DNA from: Azadirachta indica | Lineage: Eukaryota > Streptophyta > Magnoliopsida > Sapindales > Meliaceae | Direction of reading: 5' to 3' | Assembly: GCA_022749755.1 (NCBI GenBank) | Contig: CM040453.1 | Span: 8,640,102-8,704,101 of the forward strand | Length of the DNA: 64,000 bases | Part shown: positions 1-11,564 of the stretch, piece by piece | Layout: every line of letters starts with the position of its first letter | Numbering within the stretch: the stretch's first letter is position 1 | Notes under the pieces: generated by a model | Seen by the model: only the letters and a program-made list of their open reading frames with translations | Databases searched by the model: none | What the model was told of the DNA's origin: nothing | Position numbers and translations under genes: made by a program

Positions 1-1659
1 AAATGTTTTGACCCATTTGAAATAGCGTGAGTAACAATATAAAAGTTTATCTGATGAGGTTGAATGAGAGTTGGCATCAATGATGATGTTGCATTTAATT
101 AAAGTCATTTTACAAATTGACGAAAATGTTTTCAAGTACAAAATACCTAACGTCTAATCTCTTTTCTCTATTGATTTGTAAAATAAAATTGTAAATCAAT
201 GAATGACATAATTCTTCGCACCTACAATACAAAGCATGGCCAATAAAATGATTGCTGAGTTTGAAAATATTGGAGTGATATTCATAAGCTGTTAGTTGTA
301 GTAGTTTTTCTTGACCTTAGGTATAAAATGATGTTGGTTGATTTTTATTTTCTGAAAATTTATAGAAATAATGCTTCGGAGCATTTACAAAGGGTGCATA
401 TTGATGACTTAGTCAAGCATAATAAGTCGAATACTACAACAAAATAAAGAGTTTTTGATTCATTAGTCGGGGGTAGATCTTCACAATCACTAAAAAGGTA
501 TTGGGATTTGATGAAGTTAATGCGTATATAACCCAATGTAGTTATCCTATATAATTTATGTTTGTGTTAAATAGTTACTTGTAGGAAGATCTTGTTAAGA
601 GGACTTCGGATTTTGATATTTGACTTAGTGGAAGATACTAACTAGTACTTGATATTATTATTTTATTTTATTTTATTTTACTTATATATCGTGATTTTAA
701 TAAATTGACATTATTATTTTATTTATAATTTCAATATTAATATGTATGAATTTCTTAAGTACATAAGATTAAGTATCTTATTTTAGCTAAAATAACTAAG
801 GATATTTTAGCTATTCTAATATCTATTATTGCTTCAGAATTTGCTTTAGTACTGGAGGTAGATGTTTGAGTTCACATCGTAATAGATTTCATCCAAATAC
901 ATTGGAAGCCTTAATGTGTACTCAGAATTGGATATGGGCTTCTATTTGAGATATGAAATTATTTTAATAATTATTTAAAATTATATTTGAATATTTTTAT
1001 TAAAAATTATATATAATCTCGTGTTTCTTTTTTGGGTAGAGTTTCAAAAAATGGGATATTTATTAGAGCAGAAGTAATGGATGATGATGAAGGAACCCCA
1101 CCATCATCAAGCTTTTGGTTTGTTAACAAGTAATAAGAAACAATTTTTGGAAAATGAGATGTTTTAGTTATTTCCATTGTTGTTCAATTACTGTTGTTTT
1201 TTTTTCCTATTGTGATAATTAATGAATTGTTACTTTTTTTATTGTGATAGTTGCCAAGTTTAAAATTATTGCATGTTTTGTTTTCATTTTTGGGTTGTTA
1301 TTTTATTTTTGGTTAATAAATTTGTTTAATAGATTTCTGGGTTCAATTATTTTCATTAATAGCTCACTTTATTTTAAACAAATTTATTTTAATACATTAT
1401 TAGGATTGGCAAATCTATTTGCTTAAAATGAAGTATAGGAATTGATTTATAGATTGTTGGCCCAAATTCTAAATTCCAGACAAATCTAAATTCATTAAAT
1501 TTCTGCTATCATAACGAAGCTTTAGAAGCTCAGATTTTAGGCTAGGCTCGAATCGGGCCAAGCCATTTTATATAAAATTTGGGCCCGAGCTTGAATGATT
1601 TAAATCGACTTTAGGCCGAGTTTTTTAAAATCTAGCCCTCACCTGAGAATTTGCCAATC
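1..1659. other. AT-rich stretch without a recognisable gene
   Basis: I see no coding region here; reading frames are short and low in complexity. A TACTACAACAAAA string near 433 resembles the start of some CACTA-type terminal repeats and could be an outer end of the remnant at 4.4-6.4 kb, but I found no convincing partner. The rest is A/T tracts. Confidence 0.5.
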
Positions 1660-2780
1660 TTAAATGCACAGATTAGGATTTTTTCTCGATTTGATGCATG
1701 CATACTTGAATTAATATGTTGATTGATTTAGTTTAGGGCCTGTTTTTCTTCGACTTAAATCTGAATAAAATTATTCAGACGTTTAAGAGCTATTTGTTTT
1801 TTTTTTTTATATATGAAAATTTATTAAAAATGTCTGAATGTAACTAAGTTAAAAATTTTAACTTATATCTAAATAACTAAACATCTAAATGAATTAAATA
1901 TTTTATTTATCAATAATATGCTAGTTTATTACTTAATGTTTATCAACAACTTAACATATCAATTTAGATTTTTTATAGCATATATGTCAACATATCTGTT
2001 TCAAATTTTTTTAATTTTTATAAAGATAAATAACTTAACATTTATGTTCAAACATATAAGGTAAAAAAAACAAACATAACAATCAGATTCAAATTTTAGT
2101 CAAATTCAAATTTTAATCATATTCAAATTTCACAAAAAAAAAAACAAAAATACTACCTTAGTCTATATTTATCAATTTTGGTTTTGATTTTTGCTTGAGG
2201 TTGGTTAGTTGTAGGTTAGACATATGTGCACATATTATTTTTTCCAATTTGATACATGCATGCTTGAATGAATATGTTAATCGATTTGATTTAGCTTATG
2301 TTATCAATTTTAGGTTTCGATTTTTGGTTGGGATTGATTGGTTCGATATATATGCACAGATTAGGGTTTTCTATTTAATGTATGCATGCTTGAATTAATA
2401 TGCTAACCGATGTGATTTAGTCCATGTATATCAATTTTTGCTTGAGGTTGGTTGGTTGCGATGAATGGTTAGATATATATACACAGATTAGGATTTGTTT
2501 TTGACTTAATGCATGCATGCTTGAATTAATATGTTAATCGATTTGATTTAGTCTATATATATCAATTTTGGGTTTTGATTTCTGCTTAAGATTGTTTGGT
2601 TTTGATGAATGGTTGGATATATGTACATAAATTGGTTTTCTTTTTTTTATTTTTTTTGATTTGATGCATACATGACTAAATCAATATTTGTGATGTCAAC
2701 TTTATTTAGTTTATATTATGCAATATTGGGTTTCGATTTTTGGTTGGGGTTAGTTGGATGCGAGAAATGGTGTCTATGAT
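1660..2780. repeat. Minisatellite, unit about 135 bp, interrupted by a MITE
   Basis: A diverged unit recurs about five times. Each contains a CACAGATTAGG-like block, a TGCATGCTTGAATTAATATG block, a GATTTAGTYTA block and a GGTTGGTTG block. Block starts are near 1668, 2225, 2350, 2480 and 2625. The first unit is separated from the others by the insertion at 1736-2157, which falls exactly inside the GATTTAGTYTA block. Later units drift in length (about 130-150 bp), so the array is old. Confidence 0.75.
1736..2157. mobile_element. hAT-like MITE, 422 bp, with 8-bp target duplication
   Basis: The insertion is flanked by TTAGTTTA (1728-1735) and TTAGTCTA (2158-2165), an 8-bp duplication with one mismatch. 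Its ends are an imperfect inverted pair: GGGCCTGTTTTTC on the left, and on the right a sequence whose complement reads GGTAGTATTTTTGTT. It has no coding capacity. The 8-bp duplication and small AT-rich body fit a hAT-type miniature element; the superfamily is inferred from these two features only. Confidence 0.6.
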
Positions 2781-2974
2781 GTTAATCATTACTATTGCAT
2801 ATATGTGTATTGATGATGATTTGTGTAGGAATGGCATATCAATTGGAAACCAAGACTTGACTGCACTTCCTGTTAATCGAGAACAAGGATAACTTTGGTC
2901 TACAATGCCACGTACCATTAGTTTCATGCATGCATTATGTTATAACATATTGTATGTGTTGAGTTATAGCCATA

Positions 2975-4200
2975 ATGTATGATTACAAATGTATAAGTTG
3001 CTACTGTGTGTGTATGTTGACACTGGTTTCCATTGTTTACTTTTCTAACAATTTATGTGGGTTTGATATTTGGTGTAACATCAATGGAAAAAGGTTAGAC
3101 AATGGTAAAGTCAACCTTGAAGACTACACACTTAATGTGTTGTTGGAAGATATTAAGTATGCATACAGTTATAAATAATTGGATTAATGAGAGTTTGTTA
3201 CTTTGGATGTAAAGTACCTATAGTTAGTGGAAAGGTTGTACCTAACATGTAATGGTGATTTATCTGTTGTATTCAATAAGCATCAACATAGAGGTTATAT
3301 GTCTATGATAAGTTGCCACTGAACCAAGGTTCTAATCCTGATTCATGTGAACAAGTTGCCACTCTGCCTGACCAAACGATTGACAACTTTTTTATATTAT
3401 ACTTCAAAGATGACAATGCTATTCTCCTCAAGCTCAAACACATTTAAGTAGTGTTACAAGACTTTGTTTATATTATCCTATTGCATGGACATGCAGCAAC
3501 AGAGGTAATGACTCCTCGCTGTACTCCGCAAGCAAAATAAGTTGCAACACCTAAAGCCTATAGTGACATATATGCTTCAAATTCAAAGGATGATCTGCCC
3601 AATGAAGGTGATGACAAAATGAGTGATTGCAATAGTGGTAATGATAATAATATTGCAAAAGATGACAATATTGATGATGCATCCACATTTAGATATAACA
3701 GAAATAAATGGGCTTTGAGTTTTGTCTAGATAACAATAGTAGTATGGAGTTAAAGCAACAAGACATCTTCTAAACTGTTTACGATTTCAAAAGTGTGTTG
3801 AAGGTGTTTAGAATCCAACATGACTTTTGGTTAAAGAGATTGAAAAATGAGAAGACTTAGATAATCTATAAATGTGCTATAAGGGTTATGGATGTAGGAT
3901 TCTTATTAGTCCATCTTAGTAAAGCTATCTTTTCATATTAAGACTTTCAATCAAAATGGTAACTGTGGCAAGATTTGTGACAATTGGGAAGCAAACTCCA
4001 CTTGGATAGTAGCCCAATTTCTGAGTCTATTTAGGGTAAACCTTAATGTAGACATCAAGTTTATTGCATCTAAGTTACTAAGAGAGTATGAGGTTACTTG
4101 CTAACCATTGAAGTTGTATAAGGCAATGCAGGAGACACTTAAGCTTCTCGGGGCTGATCGCTAACCTTTCTACACTTCAATAACTATTATATCAATAATA
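2975..4200 (+). pseudogene. Mutator-like (MULE) transposase, N-terminal remnant
   Basis: Broken frames on the plus strand resemble the N-terminal half of plant MuDR-type transposases. A first open piece (2975-3178) looks like the leading PB1-like region. After an acidic linker (about 3590-3700, Asp/Asn-rich), pieces near 3800-4150 match the DNA-binding region, including a readable STWIVAQF segment and a KLYKAMQETLKLLG stretch that in intact proteins precedes the DDE domain. Several stop codons and frame changes interrupt it. The DDE and SWIM domains are absent, and recognisable similarity stops near 4200, where the oppositely oriented CACTA remnant begins. It is not functional; assignment rests on scattered motifs. 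Confidence 0.6.
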
Positions 4201-4439
4201 TCTTTGCATTTAATATGTACAACAAATTTTAGTACTCAAGACGATATTTCAATTTTATGCTACTATTTATAATAATTATGACTAATTTGATAGCAATTAA
4301 GGTAAAATGAATTCAAATGTAAAAAATAATCTCTCTTCTATAACCTTGGAAGAGTACTAAGTAGCAACTTCAACTTGTTATACCAAGTAAGGCAGTTTAG
4401 GGTCTACTAGTTAACCAAGACACTTAATTATATAATGGT

Positions 4440-6400
4440 TTAATGGAAAACTTCAAAGTAAAGATTTTTTAAGCAGCAAAAGTCTACTAAATTAGTTAAG
4501 TTATCTAATATAGAAGGATTTACAACCATCTTGCGTAAATTATTGAAGAAGTAACATAATCTAATTACGACTCCTCTCAGATTCTTACGCAAAATCAAAT
4601 GTAATGTTAATGGTAGTATTTGTTGCATAAGAATATGACAATCATGAGTTTTAGAGCATAAATCTTCAAATCCTCTATAAAGACAAGGTTTTTGTAGCTT
4701 GGAGATTACTTATCGAAAACTTTACAACTGACAAGTTTGGCGAAATAACTTTTTTTTATTCCAACTCAAAATGTAGCAAGTCAAAGGAAGCCTTATACAC
4801 TTGTGCATTTCTTTGAGAGCCAAATTGGTTTTAATCTCTACGTCAATTAAATCTAATCTGGTATTTAACCTACCTTTAGTTTTACTCAAAAATTTTGAGT
4901 AAAGTACCATGTATGCCCTTACGTACATTCTTCTCAATGTGCATAACATCTAGTAGGTGACAAATTTTTAAATGCTTTTAGTATGGTAATTCAAAGAATA
5001 TGCACTTCTTCTTGAGACATATCTCCTCACATCTATCTATTCTTTTCTTTTTTTTTGCATTTTAGACTTCTCGTGCAAATTATCAATATTTTCTACTGTC
5101 TTCAACACTTCTTTAACGCTCAACCGTTGAGGTGGAGAGTTTCGTTCTTGAAACCATTAAAAGTTTTCATTGTTGATATGAATAATTAAACAAAAGAAAG
5201 CGGTGATGTCTTATATATGCCATTTGTTTAGAATTTTCCATTGTTGAAACCATTAAAAGCTTTCATAGGTAATATGGATAATTAAATAGAAGAAAGTGGT
5301 GATATCTTATGTATGCCATTTGTTTAGAATTTTTCAACTTATATGCACTCGTCCCTTCTCCACGTATTAAACAAGCATAATATCTCTTTATGGTACAACC
5401 AAACAAGTTGTCATATATTGAAAAATCATTTATGATTTAAAATAAAACTGTATAAAGCTTGAACAATCCTTCTTACATTCATTATAAGCCTTAACTTAGA
5501 AATCCCACAAGATTTTAAGGCATCAAGCAATAGGCCTAAATATACATCATTGTCATTCATTGGTTATTGCAGACTTGAAATTAGAGAGTACAATATCATA
5601 AAATTTCTCTTCATACACAATCAAGGAGAGGGGTTATAGTTGACAAGTAAAACTAACCAACAATTGCATCTACTATTAAGGCAATTGTGATGATTCATTT
5701 TATCAGACGATAAAGACAATCGCATATTTTTATTATCTTATGCAATCTCAAGCCACATCTTATCCACTAAGTGCCATAATGGTAAGTCAGCTGGATGTTA
5801 AAGTTTTTCATCTTTAACCCTCTCATTTAAATGCCATAATAAGTCCCTTAAAGTTTGTAAAAATTAAAACACATGTTTTAATAGTGGAATAATCGAGGAA
5901 CATCATATAACTTTAGAAAGAATCTTTGTCTTCTTATCAATACTATCTATTCGCTTCTTCCACCTTGATTCCCCATAACTAAGATATTCATTTAAATTCT
6001 CATAATCTTTTTAATAAAAAATACAAACGTTTGGGCATGCATGTATTTTCTCATAGTCAACACCTAATGCAACCATACATTTCTTCGTCTTATATGTACA
6101 TGTGCGCAATATATTATCGGTTGAAATAATATCCTTCAAACAAATAAGTAGATAAGAAAAAGCTTTGATATGACCACCTATGTCACTGAAGATTATACAA
6201 CTTTGTTAACCTTAATAACTCATTGTATTTAGTGCAACTCGGGTACAAAACATCTCAACATCTTCTAATAATTTTGTCAAACGAACTATAATCACCATCA
6301 CCATGTGTGAAAAGATCATGTATCATCTCATAAACATTGTCAAAGTCATTGTATGTTATTTCTTGTCATGGTTTTAACAAGTTGTTGACGTTGACTCTCT
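4440..6400 (-). pseudogene. CACTA (En/Spm) transposase TNP2 remnant
   Basis: Reading the minus strand with stops and frameshifts gives the order of TNP2-type transposase motifs. Near 6030-5950 there is a YGESRWKK piece (the cysteine/tryptophan region). At about 5830-5690 come WHLNERVKDEKL, HPADLPLW and MRLSLSSDKMN, then a LVLLVNYNPSP piece that corresponds to the family's PYN-LPPW block. Near 4949-4722 is the C-terminal region (RLDL, LPLTCYILSWNKK). Intact TNP2 proteins are about 700-1000 residues; this copy has many stops and cannot encode one. Element ends were not found with confidence. Confidence 0.75.
5148..5335. repeat. Tandem duplication, period 96 bp, inside the TNP2 remnant
   Basis: Copy 1 (5148-5238) and copy 2 (5244-5335) share TTGAAACCATTAAAAG at the left, ATGCCATTTGTTTAGAATTT at the right, and most bases between. 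Intact TNP2 genes have one copy of this segment, so the duplication arose within this element. Confidence 0.8.
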
Positions 6401-8572
6401 GTGCCAAGACCATACTTTATATGTTTTATCTACACTATTCACAAACAAACGATTTTTAACTTTTCTCTAGAAGTATGACATAACACATTTACATATGTTC
6501 TGCATGAACATTTTATTATGTTAATATCAACAGAATTTTAAGTGGCAAACTCGATGAATTTATTAACCCCAACGTCATATTTATCAAACAATCTATCACA
6601 TAATATTCACAATTTATTGATGCTCATGTTTTATAAAAGCCTCCTGACCATAAGATAAAAATTATGAGTATGTTAATTTAATAACCAATTTTATATGTAA
6701 TTATGATGTATACAATTATTTATGAATACCTAAGTTTTCAAAAATAGTATTAGTTATGAGTTCCTTAACATTAGGCTCATTTCTACTAAATTGGCCTACA
6801 TTATTATTAACTAACCATATTGTTACATTTGAAAAGCCTTAATATTCATTTTTTTATATTACAATTAGTATATTCCACATTAATTATTTACATGCTATAT
6901 GGAATTAGTTAACAGTAGTAGTAATATGCAAATCATAAATTGTTAATAAAATCTATTAACATAAACAATGCTATGTCTAATATTAGTATATTTATCAATT
7001 TAATTCTAATGACATGCATATCAACAACATGAAGCATGAACCAAACAACATGTATATAATATAAAGTCCACATGGCCACCTATTCTAATTGAAATACCAC
7101 AAATACCATAACAAATAAAAATAAATCAAATGTTATACTCTCTAATTTCAAGTCTATTATCACTAATATGTTACATAAATATAAGATCAATGCTATATGC
7201 ACTTTTACACATTAAAATCATATGACTAATACATAGAAACACCAAAAATATATGTCACATGCCATGTATAATTTGTTATTCCAAATTGACAGAAATAAGC
7301 AGGTAGAAATTCCATGCTTATGTGCCCCCAGTCCTCCACAATCCAAGTCATGTTTAGCAATCAATTCAAAAACAGGGAACCCATGCATGCAAGGGACCAC
7401 ATGAATAAATTAGCGTATTAAAGCATTTGTAAAAAAGGATCCACCAATTTTTTAAAGTGGTCCACAAACTCAACAAAACAATTGACCACTTGAAAAAAGA
7501 TTTTCACCATATGAGACAAAAAAGTATAAATCCATATCTTTTACAAGCCGAAATTCAAAAGAATAATCCTAGTACACATCAATAACAATGGAAACGTACA
7601 ACAATTGTGGGACTCTAAAAGACAAAAATAATTTTCAAAATTAGTTAAAAAGTTTAATCATTCCAACATTTAGTTTACAATTAACAAGCAAATTATTTAG
7701 TATCTCAGACAGTACAATTCATGCAAATTAAAGTGTTACAAAACCCACGGACAAATCAACAATGTATAAACATGAATTTCATCAATAATGTAAAATCCTC
7801 CACGAAATGATCAACATATCACAATACATGTCAACAATAAACAAGTAATAGATGAAAATCGAAGTAACTCTTTGTAGTAGTTTCAACAATCTTTTAGTCA
7901 ACTAGGTTCACAATGACGATGCTCTTTACGATGATTGCCAAAGAAATTAACAACTATAATAAGTTATTCAGGCAAATTAGTCAAAGATTGTGGCAAATCT
8001 AAGCAACAATGATTTAGGTCAATAGTAGAGGACGAGCAAGAGAACTTAGTTGCATTGTTTGGACTTTGACAATTTTTTGATTTGTTTAATGTATAAACAA
8101 CCAAAAAAGACGTTGTTTCAATGTATGTATTACTATTATACAGTGAAATACATGATGATTTCTTTTTGTGCATATCATAAATAGTTCTCTTCTACTTGGT
8201 AAAAATGCTCGACAGTAAATAATACAAAATGCATTGTGCAACTATAGAATACGCAACGTTATCGTTCTAAAAGGCTATGGTGTCACGAATATTGTGTCAT
8301 TTAGTTATGTTTAAATTGTATGATATTTGTTTGTCACCTACGTTTAATAGAAATTGATTTAACAGAAAACTATCACTATATGTTCATATAGATAATTTCA
8401 AAGCAATCTGTGACAAATAAATATCATGTAATTTTGGCACCAGTAAAAACCATTAGAACATAACCATCAAAAAAGCCGTTTTTTCTAGTACGGCTTTTAA
8501 CTTTCTTCATTAAATCAAAGGTTGTATATATGCTTTAATTTTGAACATAGTACACTATTATATAAGATTGCA
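6401..8572. other. Non-coding, probably the flank of the CACTA remnant
   Basis: No gene is supported. Minus-strand frames near 6400-6300 may continue the TNP2 N-terminus. A small inverted repeat at 8469-8496 (AAAAAAGCCG ... CGGCTTTT) surrounds TTTTTTCTAGTA, which resembles a decayed CACTA-type terminus, though the diagnostic CACTA/TAGTG end is not intact. Confidence 0.4.
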
Positions 8573-8581
8573 TAAAAACAT

Positions 8582-9248
8582 AGAGAATCTTCAATTTACC
8601 GCTGTGCATTTTTGACAATTATCAACATAATCCTAGAAATTTTGAAAGCCATCAGGGTGTCTCCAAATATTAGCTTACACTATTATTTCAAATAGTTAAA
8701 AGGGTAAAATTATAATTTTATAAATTTAAATTAATCAAAACAGTTCTTTTTTTCTCTCCTCTCCTCAGTTCTTTTCTTTTCTTCTTCTTTCCTTTGTTTT
8801 CTTTTTTATTTATGATTAGCAGCTATGAAAGGTTGCTTGTGATAACCATGATGCTTTCATATAATAGCCATGAAATGCTTGTAGCAGTCACCATGGTTGC
8901 TTGCAACAACAATTGGAGGCTGCCTACAGCAGCCATGAAAGGTTGCTTGTGGCAACCACCATGGCTGCTTGCAACAGCCATGTAAGGCTATCTATTGCAA
9001 CCATAGAGGGAAGAAGAAGAAAATAGAAAAACCAGAGAAGGAAGAAAAAAAAAGAAAAGAAAAAATTAATTTTGAATTTATTATAGGTGAAATTGTCTTT
9101 TTACATGGTCAGCTTTGGTCAATTCAAAAAATTGTTAAACATAACGTCTAGGTTTAATGTTTGCGGGGGCGTCTTGATGACTTTTAAAATTTCTTAAGGG
9201 TATGCTGATAATTGTTAAAAATTGTTAGGGGTAAACTAAAGACTCCCT
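8582..9248. mobile_element. Non-autonomous Mutator-like element, 667 bp, 9-bp target duplication
   Basis: The left end (from 8582) and the reverse complement of the right end (to 9248) align over about 100 bp: both contain AATTTACC/AGTTTACC, ACAATTATCA(A/G)CATA, GAAATTTT and a CATCA block. Similarity may continue inwards to about 200 bp, ending in a CT-rich tract on the left and a GA-rich tract on the right that also complement each other. Flanks are TAAAAACAT (8573-8581) and TAAAAATAT (9249-9257), a 9-bp duplication with one mismatch. Long inverted repeats plus a 9-bp duplication are typical of Mutator-like elements. No transposase is encoded. Confidence 0.75.
8815..9006. repeat. Short imperfect repeats in the core of the Mutator-like element
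   Basis: About four diverged units of 45-65 bp carry AGCAGCCATGAAAGGTTGCTTG, GGCAACCACCATGG and GCTGCTTGCAAC motifs. Several motifs are themselves small palindromes (GGTTGC ... GCAACC). A 63-codon open frame through this block is a by-product of the repeat, not a gene. Confidence 0.65.
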
Positions 9249-9257
9249 TAAAAATAT

Positions 9258-11400
9258 AAATTAATATTGTAAACCCAACGACAATAATATATAATTTAAA
9301 CAAACACAATAGCAATAAGCATATGATGTATTTTATTTAATTTCATAAAGTAAAAAATTGAATGAGAACCATTTGTGAATCATTAAACTTAACAATTCAC
9401 ATCTTTTTAATCTTTTGTGCTAATCTATTCAATAGAATTTTCAATTTAATAATTTGCCTAACAATTTTCACTACTTATGAAATTCCAAGCTATATATAAT
9501 GAGTGAGAATTGAGCTCAAAAGGGTGTTTTCGATGAATGGTGATGGCCAACTACAGTTACTGGTGGCAAGGCATAGCATGGTTATGAGACAATGGCTTTG
9601 ATTAAGATTTTCACGAAATTTAAGTATCATTTAATATACAGAGATAAGATTGTGCTAATGATGAAAGAAAAAAAGTTGAAAATCAAAATGATGCTAGTGA
9701 GGCTGAGCAATGACAATCACATAGTTTTGTTTGGTAGTGGCATGATGATAGTGAGCGATACAAAGTTTAAAACTTGAGATGGTGCTAGTCACAACCAAGA
9801 GTGTCGGCTAGCAACAATGGTGCAATGAGAGAGGTAGCAAATTGGAGACTATTGGTATTAAACCTAATTTCTACTTTTTGGAACTTAGTTACATTGTAGA
9901 AAATAAAAAAAAAATAGTAGACTTTATATAAATTAACCGAAAAGTAAGTTAAAGTTTAAAGACAGTTCATAATTATCTTTCTCTTTCCTTTTTCTCTCTT
10001 ATGTAGAACCCATTGTAATTTATCACCAACTTACTTTATGATAGAAACTAACTCTTTTTTATTTAAATATTTTGTCCTCCTTTTTTAAGGTGAAAATTTT
10101 CACCTAAATTTAGATTCTTGTCGTCTTTTTTTACCCAAATTTAAATATATGGTAATGTTGCTTTACCTTTTAGTTACTTTTATCATATTTTTGTATTATT
10201 TTAATATTACTTTCTAAATTTGAAGTTCTTAAATCCATATTTAAAAATTATATTTCTTTGTGGAGTATTTTTCTTTTAAATTTAAAGAATTTATAAGTCA
10301 AATCTATACATTCAATATTCTTATTTTATCATTAAGATAAACGGACAATAGGGTTGAAGTACATGATGAAAGAGTCAAAGAAAAAGTCTCAAATCTCAAT
10401 AGCGCTCAAAATTATGGTGCGTAATTGTCCTTTACATTATAAAGTGCATTTCTCTCTCTTCTTTCTTTAATATGTTATCAATACTGTTTATTAAATGTTT
10501 GCAATAGAAGTTTGTACGTAATCTAATGTTAATGTTATAGTTGAAGTTTATTTATGATTTGATATTGTATTTATAAAAGGTTCTGTATTAATGGAATGAA
10601 TATTTAAAAAAAAAAAAAAAAAGATACATAATCTTCACTTCTGCCACAAAATTAAAACGACATAGAATATTCTGCCGTAACCTTTTCATAGTTTTGGCAA
10701 AAAGTCAGTTTTAATTCTCGGCCCAAACGAGGTGTGATACAAATCCGTCACCACAAGAATTGTCGCCATCACTAAATGTTATGAACTTATCTTTCATATT
10801 TTTTAAAAATAATTTAATAAAAATGATTATCTTGTTTATAAAAATATTTTTAAAGCTAGAATTTAATTAATTTATTATAAGTTAGACGTGAACGAAAAAA
10901 TTTTAATTTAATTTTAGAGTTAGACATAATTATCAAATTTTCATTAAAAACATACATATTTATTTAAATTTAAAAAAAAAAGATGAAAACACACTAAAAT
11001 ATTGATATATAATAGTTCAATTCTTCTCAAGTATTTAAATTGATTCATTAAATATCTTTCTTTTGTTCTCAAATTTAATAGGATTCATTTTCTCAGAATT
11101 CGAAAGACAATAAAAATATGATTATCTAAATTTATCCCTTCTAATTTTTATTTACATGACATAATTATATCATTAAATATTAACTATATTACCATTTTAT
11201 ATATTACAAACTTTTTCACTATATTTTCGTTACATTAAAAAACTTGAAACAATATCCAATGTGGCGTATATATATTCAATGAAAATCTAGCAAAAATGCA
11301 AGTACCAAATCTTAAACAACTCAAACCAGCATATATTTCTATATTTTACTGTTGCCTTTAAAACCCTAATACAGAAACTCTTACACTTCTTCCATTTCTG
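9258..11400. other. Intergenic DNA upstream of the RRM-like gene
   Basis: No coding frame or RNA gene is supported. The segment is AT-rich, with a poly-A tract near 10606-10622. The last few hundred bases hold TATA-like stretches near 11267 and 11332 that could serve the gene starting at 11527. Confidence 0.5.
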
Positions 11401-11408
11401 CATCAACA

Positions 11409-11564
11409 ATGGCGTCTCTTCAAAACAACACTATGACATCGATCCTCCTCTCACAAACAGTCGCCATTTGCACCCCTTTGTTTTCATATAAACCAACAAA
11501 TCACATTTCTCCAACAATCATGTCCAATGGCTTCTTCTTCTTCTTCTTTTGCTGCTGCTGCTGA
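11409..11564 (+). promoter_or_regulatory. Overlapping upstream ORF (51 codons) in the RRM-like gene leader
   Basis: An ATG at 11409 opens a 51-codon frame that ends at a TGA (11562-11564), 35 bases inside the main coding region and in a different frame. Its start context is ACAATGG (A at -3, G at +4), better than that of the main ATG at 11527, which has C at -3. If transcription starts upstream of 11409, ribosomes initiating here would bypass the main start. Whether the leader includes this ATG is not known from sequence. Confidence 0.4.

Noticed and set aside
1660..2780. CRISPR-like array
   Set aside because: Units are about 135 bp, diverged and contiguous with no spacer pattern; the genome is eukaryotic, so this is a minisatellite.
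8794..9151. Open frames in the small Mutator-like element
   Set aside because: They are products of the internal repeat and of the purine-rich tract; no transposase motif is present.
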